From Scolanthus callimorphus (taxonomy: Eukaryota > Cnidaria > Anthozoa > Actiniaria > Edwardsiidae), in the NCBI GenBank assembly GCA_033964015.1, contig CM066918.1, positions 22,155,387 through 22,219,386 on the forward strand: a DNA stretch of 64,000 nucleotides, written 5' to 3'. The translations under genes and the position numbers were made by a program. The notes under the pieces are model-generated. The model was not told the origin of the DNA. It searched no databases and worked only from the letters and a program-made list of their open reading frames with translations. Of this stretch, positions 52,755 through 63,373 are shown piece by piece. How positions within the stretch are numbered: position 1 is the first letter of the stretch; every line of letters begins with the position of its first letter.

Positions 52755-55700
52755 CTGATAAATAGGTGGCTCCTTTGGATGTGGGTGGAAACCTGGCTTC
52801 TTACAAGATGAAATGAATTGTAGTCCATAACTCTGGGTAAGTGTGAATACTCCCGTCCTGTATACAGAGGGTATGGTATTAATGGGTGGGATAAAAGGGC
52901 GACATTTGACCACCTGCCTTACGAAAAACGGGGACATTTTCTAAATAGGAGGATATTTTTCTGTAATCAACGAAAACCGAGAAGATCAACTATTCTCCCT
53001 GGGCCCAGCGGTGCGTATATAAGAGATTAACTCATTAACATAATATCATTCAGTTGCTTTGAGAACTTACGCCTATAAGACGTATCTGGTCGACTCTCAA
53101 ATCTACAAATCTACGGTTCTACTCTTCACAAGACCTCGCAATTCTACAATAAAGTCTACAGTCCTCGTCTTCTCCATTCATTCTCCTCCTTACACAATTC
53201 AAGTCTCCTTATCCGCGTTGGAGTCTTCAAGTTTGGTTTGGCCATGTGTTAGTGATGTGGAGCCCTCGACATTCTTGTACATCTTGTCGTCTCGTCCACG
53301 TAGTAAGTTATCTTCCTATTTCCCTGCTTATGGTTCTCGTTTAGATTCGTAGTCGGGTACGTCCCTTGCTACAGCGCATTTTCTTTCTGCCTACTTTCCT
53401 TGTTTAGAATTCTGCTCTACTGCCCATTTATCCCAGATAAAGTCGTCTTTGTGTTGTTAATGCAAACGTTTAGTAAATTCCATCCTGCTACAGCTAAAAT
53501 TTTCCTTGTGTAGTTATCATAAATGTGTAGCTATATTTGTTTCCGCTACAGCAATCTGTTTAGTAGCGATTTGTTCGCTTAAGTAATTTCTCTCTCTCTG
53601 GTCATCACAATTTTAGCGTTTGTATGCTTAAGCGAATTAGTTTCAGCTTGTAATTTCTCTCTCTTTGGTTGACACATCTTTTAGCGTTTTGTACGCTTGA
53701 GCGAATTAGTTTCAGCTTGTCAATTTCTATTTCCCTGGTCATCACAACTTTTAGCGTTTTGTACGCTTAAGCGAATTAGTTTCAGCTTGTCAATTTCTAT
53801 TTCCTGGTCATCACAACTTTTAGCGTTTTGTACGCTTCAGCGAATTAGTTTCAGCTTGTCAATTTTTGTATTTCCCTGGTCATCACAACTTTTAGCGTTT
53901 TGTACGCTTAAGCGAATTAGTTTCAGCTTGTTAATTTCTATTGGTTTGGTCATAACAACTTTTAGCGTTTTGTATGTACGCTTGAGCGAATTAGTTTCAG
54001 CTTGTCATTTCTATTTCCCTGGTCATCACAACTTTTAGCGTTTTGTACGCTTAAGCGAATTAGTTTCAGCTTGTCCATTTCTATTTCCCTGGTCATCACA
54101 ACTTTTAGCGTTTTGTACGCTTAAGCGAATTAGTTTCAGCTTGTTAATTTCTATTGGTTTGGTCATCACAACTTTTAGCGTTTTGTACGCTTGAGCGAAT
54201 TAGTTTCAGCTTGTCAATTTCTATTTCCCTGGACATCACAACTTTTAGCGTTTTGTACGCTTAAGCGAATTAGTTTCAGCTTGTTAATTTCTATGGTTTG
54301 GTCATAACAACTTTTAGCGTTTGTACGCTTGAGCGAATTAGTTTCAGCTTGCCGATTTCTATTTCCCTGGTCATCACAACTTTTAGCGTTTTGTACGCTT
54401 AAGCGAATTAGTTTCAGCTTGTCAATTTCTATTTTCCTGGTCATCACAACTTTTAGCGTTTTGTACGCTTGAGCGAATTAGTTTCAGCTTGTTAATTTCT
54501 ATTGGTTTGGTCATAACAACTTTTAGCGTTTTGTACGCTTGAGCGAATTAGTTTCAGCTTGTCAATTTCTATTTCCCTGGTCATCACAACCTTTAGCGTT
54601 TTGTATGCTTAAGCGAATTAGTTTCAGCTTGTAATTTCTCTCTCTTTGGTTAACACAACTTTTAGCGTTTTGTACGCTTAAGCGAATTAGCTTCAGCTTA
54701 TCAATTTCTCTTTCTTTGGTCCACACATCTTTTAGCGTTTTGTATGCTTCAGCGAATTAGTTTCAGCTTGTCAATTTCTATTTCTCTGGTCATTACATCT
54801 TTTAGCGTTTTGTACGCTTACGCGAATTAGTTTCAGCTTGGCAATTTCTCTTTCTTTGGTCATAATAACTTTTAGCGTTCTGTACGCGTTTAAGCGATTT
54901 AGTTTCAGCTTGTAATTTCTCTCTTTGGTTATCCAAAATTTTAGCGTTATCAGCTTCACAATTTCTTTTTTCTTTTTCTTTTGATCATCACAACTTTTAG
55001 CGTTTTGTATGCTTAAGCGAATTAGTTTCAGCTTGTTAATTTCTATTTGTTTGGTCATCACAACTTTTAGCGTTTTGTATGCTTAGTTGGCGAATTAGTT
55101 TCAGCTCGTCAATTTTTCTTTCGTGGGTTATCACAACTTTTACCGTTTTGGCGAATTAGTTTCGTTGCTAGTTAATTTCCCCCTCTTTCCTTATCACAAC
55201 TTGTAGCGTTTTGTACGTTTGGCGAATTTGTTTCAGCTTCTTCAGCTTCTCGCTTTATAGTTGTTCTAACTTTTTAGAGTTTGGTATCGTATTGGTTTCA
55301 ACTAAAATGTTTCTCTTTAGTTTAGCGTTTTGTACGCTTGAGCGAAATTTGTTTCAACTCAGATTTCTCTCTGTTTAGTTATCAGAATCGTAAACGTAAA
55401 TAGTACAATAACAGAGCGATTGAGTTTCAGTTGCGTTTCTCCCGGTTTAGTTATAACAGTTTTTAGTATTCGGGTTGCACCTCCCTTCCCAGCACTCCTA
55501 GAGAGGCTATCTCATGCCTTTTGGACGATTTCGATTCCTTTTGTCCTTTGGGATACCTGGAATCGGTCCAGTGCACTGTCCTCGTGGCGGAGCATTCTGG
55601 GTTTGCTGGGCTTGGGGTTGTACCCTTTTTTAATGTATATCTACATTTCAGTAGATAGCACACCATGTAACCTCCGTTGGTTATGGAGTGTTTTTGTTGT

Positions 55701-58700
55701 TGTTGTGGTCATCTTTGAATTGGGATGTAGCCCCAAGCCCAGTAATCCCACGCACATTAGCATGTAGTCTTGAGTTAGGTATACATAATTATTATTGGTT
55801 GTATGCAATAAAAGACTTCTGAGTTTTGGGAGGCTCACACCTCCTGTGCAGCTCATGGCAATTCAGATATGGAAGTGACCATTAAAGAAGTTTATTACGT
55901 ACATAACTATCAGCTTGTGTGTCTTAATCTTGCATTGCAATTATTTACTTATGTATTGGATATTTCAGGGTTATGAAATATTCCAGGATTGTGGGACATT
56001 TCGGATTTACGGAATGTGGCGTTATGGACAGTTCTGAGTTATGGGATAGCTCTTAGTTGTGGGATAGCCCTGAGTTACTGGATAGCTCTGTTATGGGACA
56101 GTTCTGAGTTAGGGGATAGTTCTGAGTTATGGGATAGTTCTGAGTTATGGGATAGTTCTGAGTTATGGGATAGTTCTGTGTTATGGGATAGTTCTGTGTT
56201 ATGGGATAGTTCTGAGTTATGGGATAGTTCTGAGTTATGGGATAGTTTGAGTTATGGGATAGTTCTGTGTTATGGGATAGTTCTGAGTTATGGGATAGTT
56301 CTGAGTTATGGGATAGTTCTGAGTTATGGGATAGTTCTGAGTTATGGGATAGTCCTGAGCTATAGGAATGTTCTGAGTTATTAGATACCTTTGGGTTATG
56401 GGTTATTTCGGAGTTATGTCATATATCAGGTTAGGCTGTTAGGAGTTGCTCTAGTCTGCTTGCAAGTGTCAGATAAGCGGAGCCAGGTCTCCTCTCCCAT
56501 ATCTTATATATAGCACAATGGGCCCAGTGAGAATATATAACTATTCTCCCTGGGCCAGCGGTGTGTATATAAGAGATTAACTCATTAACATAATATCATT
56601 CAGTTGCTTTGAGAACGAGAGCCTTAATGGCGTCTATGGAAGATGCCATGTATTAGTGGTGGGTGGTGGGTCTCATTGTGCTCACCTGGGACCTGGCGGT
56701 GCCTTTTATATTTTTTCCCGCCCTCCCTCCCTTTACCTGCCATTGCCATCGTCGGCTCCGCCAGGTCTCCTCTCCCATATCTTATATATAGCACAATGGG
56801 CCCAGTGAGAATATATAACTAAACTGAGAGTAAAGGAAAGAAAAGAAAAAAGAAAGGCAAAACAGTGACGGCTTCCTTCATAGACGTTTTGGTATTTCGT
56901 GTAATTGGTTTTCAGAACAAAGTTGAAAAAGGAGATTGACAAGGAAGCAAAATGCACACTAACAATTTATGTGTTTAAATTTATGTCAGTAGCGCAAATT
57001 GCTCACAAATGTTAGCCCAGAATGCTAAAAGTGGTGTAGTCCTTCACTGGACAGTTTAGAAGACGGTTCTAGCCCTAGCCTTCACATACATTTTAGGCAC
57101 CTATATTTTAGCCTCTTATATTTGCATTCTGAGTAACGTGGATTGGAAAACGGAACATTTTTGGATACAAAGGCATAGATGTCATGTTGCAAAAAAGGTA
57201 ACAGAAAGTTAGGCCCAGTCGAACTTCAGTAGAACTTCTTCTGTAGGACCTTTCCTTTTTCAAAGGATGCCGCTTCATTCGATTTTATAATAGAAAATGT
57301 TCTATTGTTTTGGATTGGAACGGCGCGACTCTGGCACGAAGTTTGCCGTAAGCCCTACAGGCCACAAAAAATATGGTCTTGTGGTGTCATATAATGTTGT
57401 ACGTTGACTTACTCTCCATATTTGGGTGAGCACACGATGGCGATGGCCTCTGGCATCATCAGTTGGTAGGCACAATGCGTGTGTAGATCAACACTCGACA
57501 TGAAGGCAGTCTGTGATGGTGAGTCTAAATACAACAACATATTCATCATCAGTTGGTAGGCACAGTGTGTGTAGATCAACACTCGACATGATGAAACTGT
57601 ATTTTGTGTACAGCAATAAAGCAATTTGCACGCGGTTTCAGACGTCTAATTTCCCAACCTAATTACTATATTGTTTAGTGCCGGGATACGCGCTGAAATG
57701 TAAGGGATATAATATAAACAAAAGCAGTGTTGTGTGTGAAATTATATTTCTGTAACTAAGACGAGAGAACTGAGTTTAATTAAACTGAGACACTAAACAA
57801 GTTTTCAAAAGTTTTTCGTTCTACCCGGCTGCTATATTTTATTTATCGTAATTCTTTCTTTACCCAGAGTGCATTTCGGTCTTCTCTTTGGTCTTTTCCC
57901 TTTTCTCTTTGGCACCGACAACGTTTCTTGAAAAGGCTATTTAACGAGATGTTATTAATAAAGAGAGAGAATTATGCTTTAAATACCCTCAACACTTACA
58001 TGTATCCAGCCTAGAGTGATAAGGTTATGTGCATCTTGATATTCAAACATGTCTTCCTCACTCAGCGTGGTACAAGAGTCTGGTGTAGACGTCTGCTTAG
58101 GGACAACCAGATGGGTGATGCAAAACTGATTTTGTTGCTGAAAGAAACAATATGGTGCTGGCATAAGTAACTGTAAAAGGTCACTGTAGCACAATCTGCT
58201 GCTGCTGCTACTACTGCTGCTGTAACTTCTGCTACTGCTGCTGCTATTGACTACTGCTGCTCTTGCTCCTGCTGCTGATGGTACTACTGCTGCTATTGCT
58301 ACTGCTACTACTGCTGCTGCTATTCCTGATACTGCTGCTACTACTGCTGCTGCTCTTCCTGCTACAATTACTGCTGCTGATGCTACTACTGCTGCAGCTA
58401 TTGCTGCTACAATTGTTGCTACTGCTACTACTGCTGCTACTAGTACTACTGCTCTGCTGCTATTTCTGCTGCTGTTACTGCTGCTGCTAATCCTGCTGCT
58501 GCTATTTCTGCTGCTGTTACTGCTGCTGCTATTTCTCTGCTGCTACTGCTCCTGCTGCTGAGGCTACTGCTGCAGCTACTGCTACTAGTGCTGCTGCTGT
58601 TGCTGCTATTGCCCTGCTTCTACTACTACTACTACTGCTACGTCTGCTGCTGTTACTGCTGCTGCTTCTACTACTGATGTTACTACTGCTGCTGCTACTG

Positions 58701-61700
58701 CTGCTGTTGCTACTGCTGCTACTGCTACTAGTGTGCTGCTGCTACTGCTGCTGTTGCTACTGCTGCTGCTGCTACTGCTACTAGTGTGCTGCTGCTATTG
58801 CCCTGCTGCTGCTGCTGCTGCTACTGCTGCTACTGCTGCTACTAGTGTGCTGCTGCTATTGCTGCTATTGCCCTGCTGCTACTGCTGCTGCTGCTTCTAC
58901 TGCTGCTAATACTAGTGCTGCTACTGCTGCTACTACTGCTGCTGCTGCTGCTATTCCTGCTACTGCTACAACTACTACAACTACTACTACTGCTGCTGCT
59001 GCTACTACTACTGCTGCTATTCCTGCTACAATTGCAACTACTGCTGCTGCTATTGCTGCTACTGCTACCATTGCTGCTGCTGCTGCTGCTCCTAATACAA
59101 CAAAACAACAATAAGCTCACAAGATGCCCTGTAAGTATTCCACATGTCTCCATGTTCCTTCTAGTGTTGGGTGATGCAATGTCCAGGAAGCGGCTTATTA
59201 AAACACTTGGGATGTTCACTTTACGTAACCCTCCAACTGTTGAGGAATCTAAAAAGAAAACAATACAGAAATGTCCAAACTAAAAGATATAAAATAAAAG
59301 CAACCCAACAAAAAGTAAAAGTTATATTAATAATAAATTTGATGAATCAATCATCCTTTAAAAGCCAGGGGCATGATCCCCCCTTTTTAGAGAGAGCTGT
59401 TAAATACCGCCTGTAAACCATGATCATCTGCAGTGTGGCATATCCAGGGGAGGTGTGTTGGGTGCAGACACACCCCCTTTGCAATAAAAAAATGGTTTAA
59501 AAACGGCAAAATTTAGTCCTAAAGATGAAGTTCTAGTAGCCCTATTGGCAAATCTGTCTCTTCAAACCAGAAAATGCACCCCCTTTCCAAAAACCTGGAT
59601 CTGCCCCTGTTCTGCCCTTTTATAATTATGTTATTAGCATATCGAGCATGCGTTTTTATACTCTGTACAAAAATCATTTTGAAGACTTCTTCTTACAAAA
59701 TTGTTGAGTCTGTCAGTGGACCCTTGAAACTTGTCCACGCGTTGAGAGCCAGACCTAAGCGAATAGTTATGGCTGACCTCAGATCCCCTTGGAAAAAGGT
59801 ACTTAAGGGGGTAGACACTCTGACTTTAGCAACAAACTTCTTACAACCTCCCACAATTTCTTTACACCCACAGAAGCAGCTAGACAATAGTTTTGGTTTT
59901 TTTCCTCTTTCCAGTATGTTTTCTATAAAAATTAACCAAGTCATGCGTTTTGCTCCATCCCCTATTGCGGTCAGCAAAGAATCAAACAATAACAAAGAAA
60001 CACCAAGCATCACAGTTCACAGGTAGTATTTAAAACAGCAGGTTTCCAAGATGGCTAGACTGTCCTCACACACCTGATTGAAAATCCAAGCACCATATCG
60101 TGAAAAAGATGCTAATCATCAAATTGAATTTGCTTCTTTAATGGCTTAGACACACAATGGTGTGAGAAATGGTAAGCATTCATTAAGTTATCAATTTTGA
60201 TCACTATAAGCAATATCGATTGTACCTGATGAAAGGTCACTTGGCTTGGTTGATCTGTCTACAGATGGTGTGCTGCAAATGGGAATGAATAAGGGAGTGT
60301 GAACTCCAAGAATTACAATTTACAAGGATCCTTGTTTCTCAGTCAAAGCTGATAGACTTGCAAACTTAGGATAATACTTGCCTTGATGGCACAGAATAAA
60401 GAGAAGCAAATGAAGGTGGTGGTCTAGCTGGCTCTGTGCTCACACTTGCTGCCCCATGTGACCTGTTATTATCACCAGTTATGGTACTGTTGCTGTCAAT
60501 TGTCTGATTGAGAGTGGGCGGGGCAGGATAGTCGCCAATTAGAGTGGATGACAAAGGGCTCTCGGCAGGGGGGGCACTAGGACCTGCGGCAGGTGTAGTA
60601 TGACTTGCTCCTTATTCTTTTCTCTTTGCTCTAATTCTTTGACAAGCTCCTCTTGTGCTCGTTTGTTCTCTTCTTCTTTGATTCTTTCTTGTTCCAGTCT
60701 AAGTCTTTCTGCCTCTGCTATCTGTGGATGATAATGGTGCAAACATTGTAAAACCCTGGTTAAACTAGGACACAAGTAGTGTGCAACATTGTAGCCAGAC
60801 ACATGTTTCCTTCATGTTTCCCTGTTTAGTCATGTGCGAAACATTGCCGCATACAACAAATTTGGTAGCCAGGACACAAAGAAATGTTTCTTTGCAAGAC
60901 AAGAAACATTTTATGTGTCCGAGACACACGTGTGCAATGTTTCCTAGTGTCTTAGTTCATGCCGTAGCTTAAGGATTTTGAGAATGTGTTATTCCAGAAA
61001 GGATCTCCACCCCACCAAGGAGGGAATTTTAAATTATTTCCCATGAAAAACATATAAAATATCAGTTTATTATCTTCAAAAAAAAAATCAAATATAGTTC
61101 AACTTTTGGCAATTGTTGTCATGTTTTATAGCATTGGTGTGGTGTGACGCAGCCCTTATACCAAAAAATGAAAAAGAGAGATGATGTTTTACCCTTTTCT
61201 TTTCCTCTTCCTCCCATTGTTTGTACTCTGTTTCATATCTCCTGGTTAGTATCCTCTTTAGCTCCTCTGCAATCTGAAATATCTGGGGAAGTTTCTGGAA
61301 AATAAAGAATAATGTGAATGTGGTGATTAATTTATGCTGAATAGTAGTACAAGTTTCATACGTAGCAAACAAATCGGATTATTTTGATCTTGTTAAAAAA
61401 TTTTAATTTTCATTACAAAGACTGAGCATTGGATAAGTGTGCACATGATTCTGCATAGTACTTATAGGTTGGAATAGATAACTAGTCTATCAGAGTGTCA
61501 CAGTACATAGTCTAAGTATCAGATCAGTTTACATTCTTTCATTCTTTAAGTTTGGTTTCCCTCCCTCCCTCAGGAGCATATGGTGGGCAGTTATATTTCT
61601 CCATGGTGATAGTCAGCTTGTTTATCAGGTAGTCTGGAAAATAAACCTCTCTCTGTGACAAACAAATGGAGTGTTGTATTCTTATGGGGCTCTGGGTAAT

Positions 61701-63099
61701 ATACCTTCATAGTTGCACTCTTGTCATATTTTGTGATGGTGCCATACTCTGGATGCTGAGGTAACTTTTCAACAAATAACCTGCAAGAGGACATTGTTCT
61801 GAACCTGCTGTTTGATTAAAAAATAGACAAAATAGGGTTTGTACTAACCTAGGATGCAATCAATGAACAATTTGCCTTTTACATATTTTTTAGTGAGCAC
61901 ACAAATAATATCAGGGACAATGCAGTTACCCCGACTAATGTACACAGTAAGCTGCAAAGTTAAAAACCATAGAAACCTCATTTCTTTTGTCCAATGCAGT
62001 AGGGGCAATGGAATTCTTGGTGCCTTCCTTACCTCCTCACCCAATTAGTTTCCATTCTATGCCTATTAGATGCTAGTTAATGTCTTGTATAACTAAGGGA
62101 CCACAGTAATTGCCTGTTGTGGACTCCCTGCCAGATGTTTATGTTTTGTCTCGTGATGTGTAATTAGTCTAATATGTTTGTATAATTATTAATTTTTCTT
62201 TGTTAATGGCGAAGCCGAATAAATAAATAAATAAATGTCCTAACAAAACAAGTACACATCTTACTTACGTGATGTATTTTGAATACAAAATAAATGCACT
62301 CTCATAATTTCTCTCATCTTGGTATATCTTAGCCTACCAAATACAATAGAGAGCACATGATACATAAGCAAGGGACATGCTGTCAATGGACAGACAGACT
62401 CGCTATCAGTGAGCCTTTGATCATAGCATTGTTTAAATGATAAACAGAAATTAAGAAACCAATGACAAAGGACTTTTACGGTTGAGCTTTGGGGACTTGA
62501 AGGTAACTAAATAACATTTTACATTGTTTCATCTCTAAGTATGCATAAAGATATAAAATTAAATTATACCATTGTTACACATTCTAAAAAATCGTGTAGT
62601 AAAAAAAACCTACCCCTTTATCTAGAAAATTGTCAAATCAAAAGATTGATGGTCTATAAATAGTTTCTGACATCACTACAAACAAGACTTAATAGTAGCA
62701 TCAGCAAGTACACATGACTAAGAAATCGTGGATATAAGAATATACCAAAAATAGAGAGAAGGTGTATATATTTACAAATATAAATGAAAGCTTATAAATA
62801 AATTCACTTAAATAGGTACTTATTTTAAATATGGATGAATTACAATTTTGGGTGGCGCTGTAATGAGAAAGTTGAAAATATTGACTGAGAGCTCAGGCAG
62901 CTAGACTACCAAGCCCACCGGAAAACCTGGTTAAAACTAGTCATTTTGCCATAAAACCTACCATTCTTTCTATCTCCACACCAGACCTGAAATAACGTTT
63001 GGGAGGAATGTCCTTTTCCACGTCCACAAGGCTGGCATGGTGGGATAAATTCCGTATTCTTTCACTCGGTGGCTGTACAGCCGCCATCTTGGGATCCAT
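52755..63099 (-). CDS. STAMBP: STAM-binding protein (AMSH), JAMM-family K63 deubiquitinase; ten exons found, two frame breaks, last exon not found
   Basis: A zinc metalloprotease that removes K63-linked ubiquitin from endosomal cargo with ESCRT-0/STAM. Exons in transcript order: 62962-63099, 62269-62333, 61705-61780, 61193-61294, 60382-60721, 60226-60272, 59121-59236, 58000-58137, 57413-57524, 52755-52857. Exons 1-4 encode the N-terminal MIT/USP8-dimer region ([50 protein letters not shown]). Exon 5 is a charged coiled coil then a Pro/Ser linker. Exon 7 has the JAMM glutamate ([11 protein letters not shown]). Exon 8 has [12 protein letters not shown] through ITLGWIH. Exon 9 has [12 protein letters not shown] and IAIVCSPKY. 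Exon 10 has [16 protein letters not shown], the second-zinc Cys/His-Pro-His. Exon phases agree with the family, but exon 5 is one base short near 60,610 and exon 9 is one base short near 57,518, at the second JAMM His (expected Thr-His-Pro-Ser). Exon 5 ends in a GC donor (AAG|GCAAGT). A terminal exon after exon 10 (about 16-18 residues) was not identified. Either sequence errors or a damaged allele. Confidence 0.93.
52989..53065. repeat. Left copy of a ~77-bp terminal direct repeat with TATA-like box
   Basis: CTATTCTCCCTGGGCCCAGC, then GTATATAAGAGATTAACTCA, then TCAGTTGCTTTGAGAAC. The same text is at 56,541-56,617 in the same orientation. The two bracket 3.5 kb containing the 70-bp and 18-bp arrays, and lie within STAMBP intron 9. 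Confidence 0.85.
53570..55440. repeat. 70-bp minisatellite, ~25 copies (STAMBP intron 9)
   Basis: Unit: CTTTTAGCGTTTTGTACGCT, TAAGCGAATTAGTTTCAGCT, TGTCAATTTCTATTTCCCTG, GTCATCACAA. The central copies are regular; copies before 53,640 and after 54,880 are increasingly degraded, with deletions. Confidence 0.95.
55603..55748. mobile_element. MITE with GCTGGGCTTGGGGTTGTA ends (STAMBP intron 9)
   Basis: TGCTGGGCTTGGGGTTGTAC at left and ATGTAGCCCCAAGCCCAG at right are inverted repeats. Confidence 0.7.
56030..56400. repeat. 18-bp minisatellite, ~20 copies (STAMBP intron 9)
   Basis: GAGTTATGGGATAGTTCT repeated with occasional GTGTTATGGGATAGTTCT variants and decayed edges. 18 is a multiple of three, so an open frame results, but there is no sign it is translated. 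Confidence 0.95.
56475..56822. repeat. Right terminal repeat block with internal duplicates
   Basis: GGTCTCCTCTCCCATATCTT, then ATATATAGCACAATGGGCCC, then AGTGAGAATATATAACTA occurs at 56,486-56,545 and 56,764-56,822. Between them, 56,541-56,617 is the direct repeat of 52,989-53,065. The junction AGTGAGAATATATAACTATT...CTCCCTGGG is itself palindromic. Confidence 0.8.
57544..57592 (-). pseudogene. Partial duplicate of STAMBP exon 9 inside the adjoining intron
   Basis: The minus strand reads TTCATCATGTCGAGTGTTGA then TCTACACACACTGTGCCTAC and CAACTGATGATG. It is the same text as the catalytic core of exon 9 ([15 protein letters not shown] codons) with a 2-base deletion, lying 20 bases upstream of the exon 9 acceptor. 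Non-functional relic. Confidence 0.85.
58195..59096. repeat. Imperfect CTG/CTA triplet array filling STAMBP intron 7
   Basis: About 900 bp of CTGCTGCTACTGCTG-type triplets (GCAGCAGTAGCAG on the transcribed-sense minus strand) with a few CTAGTG and CCTGCT interruptions. The intron is 58,138-59,120 (983 bp), so the array occupies over 90% of it and begins about 25 bases from the exon 7 donor. Long Leu, Ala or Ser frames here are compositional. Confidence 0.95.
59440..59615. mobile_element. Decayed hAT-like MITE (STAMBP intron 6)
   Basis: GTGTGGCATATCCAGGGGAG at left and CCTGGATCTGCCCCTG at right are decayed versions of the CAGTGGCGGATCCAGG ends seen at 46,876. Confidence 0.6.
60765..60960. mobile_element. 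Palindromic MITE, copy 2, inverted (STAMBP intron 4)
   Basis: AACATTGTAGCCAGACACAT, TTTCCTTCATGTTTCCCTGT and GACACACGTGTGCAATGTTT mirror the element at 1,981-2,190. Confidence 0.75.
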
Positions 63100-63373
63100 C
63101 GACTCTTCTTACCACAGGCAACCCGTCATCTACCTCTAAACCTGAAATTTCTTTCAAGATAAAAACTCGAAGAAAAGCTGGAAAAAATAGTCTCTATGCT
63201 AGAATTGTATATGTCTATACCTTTTCCTTGTCTTCTTGTGTCAAAATAAAAAGCAAACAAACAAACAAAATTTAGGCAAAGAAAAAGATTTAAAAAGTTT
63301 GTTTTGATTTGATGGTCACCCTGTGCATTTGTTCGCGTGCGCAGCATGTGAGCGAGGCTCTTGCTGAATCAAA
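63100..63373. promoter_or_regulatory. Divergent promoter between STAMBP and the RUFY gene
   Basis: Only 274 bp separate the two start codons, which point away from each other. Both starts sit in ATGGCG contexts: CAAGATGGCGGC on the minus strand at codon 5 of STAMBP and CAAAATGGCGAC on the + strand at the RUFY start. These resemble the YY1 AANATGGCG motif often placed at the start of housekeeping genes. No TATA box is evident. The intervening DNA includes (AAAC)n-like text near 63,255. Confidence 0.6.

Noticed and set aside
56030..56384. Translated repeat protein from the 18-bp array
   Set aside because: The frame stays open only because 18 is a multiple of three; both edges decay and no start or splice context supports it.
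58247..59283. Poly-Leu/Ala/Ser open frames
   Set aside because: Open in several frames on both strands because of the CTG/CTA triplet array; located in an intron.
59693..60013. Minus-strand 106-codon ORF between STAMBP exons 6 and 7 as an extra exon
   Set aside because: Exon 6 joins exon 7 directly in the correct phase and restores the conserved Gly-Leu-Arg motif; including this ORF brings a stop or the wrong phase.
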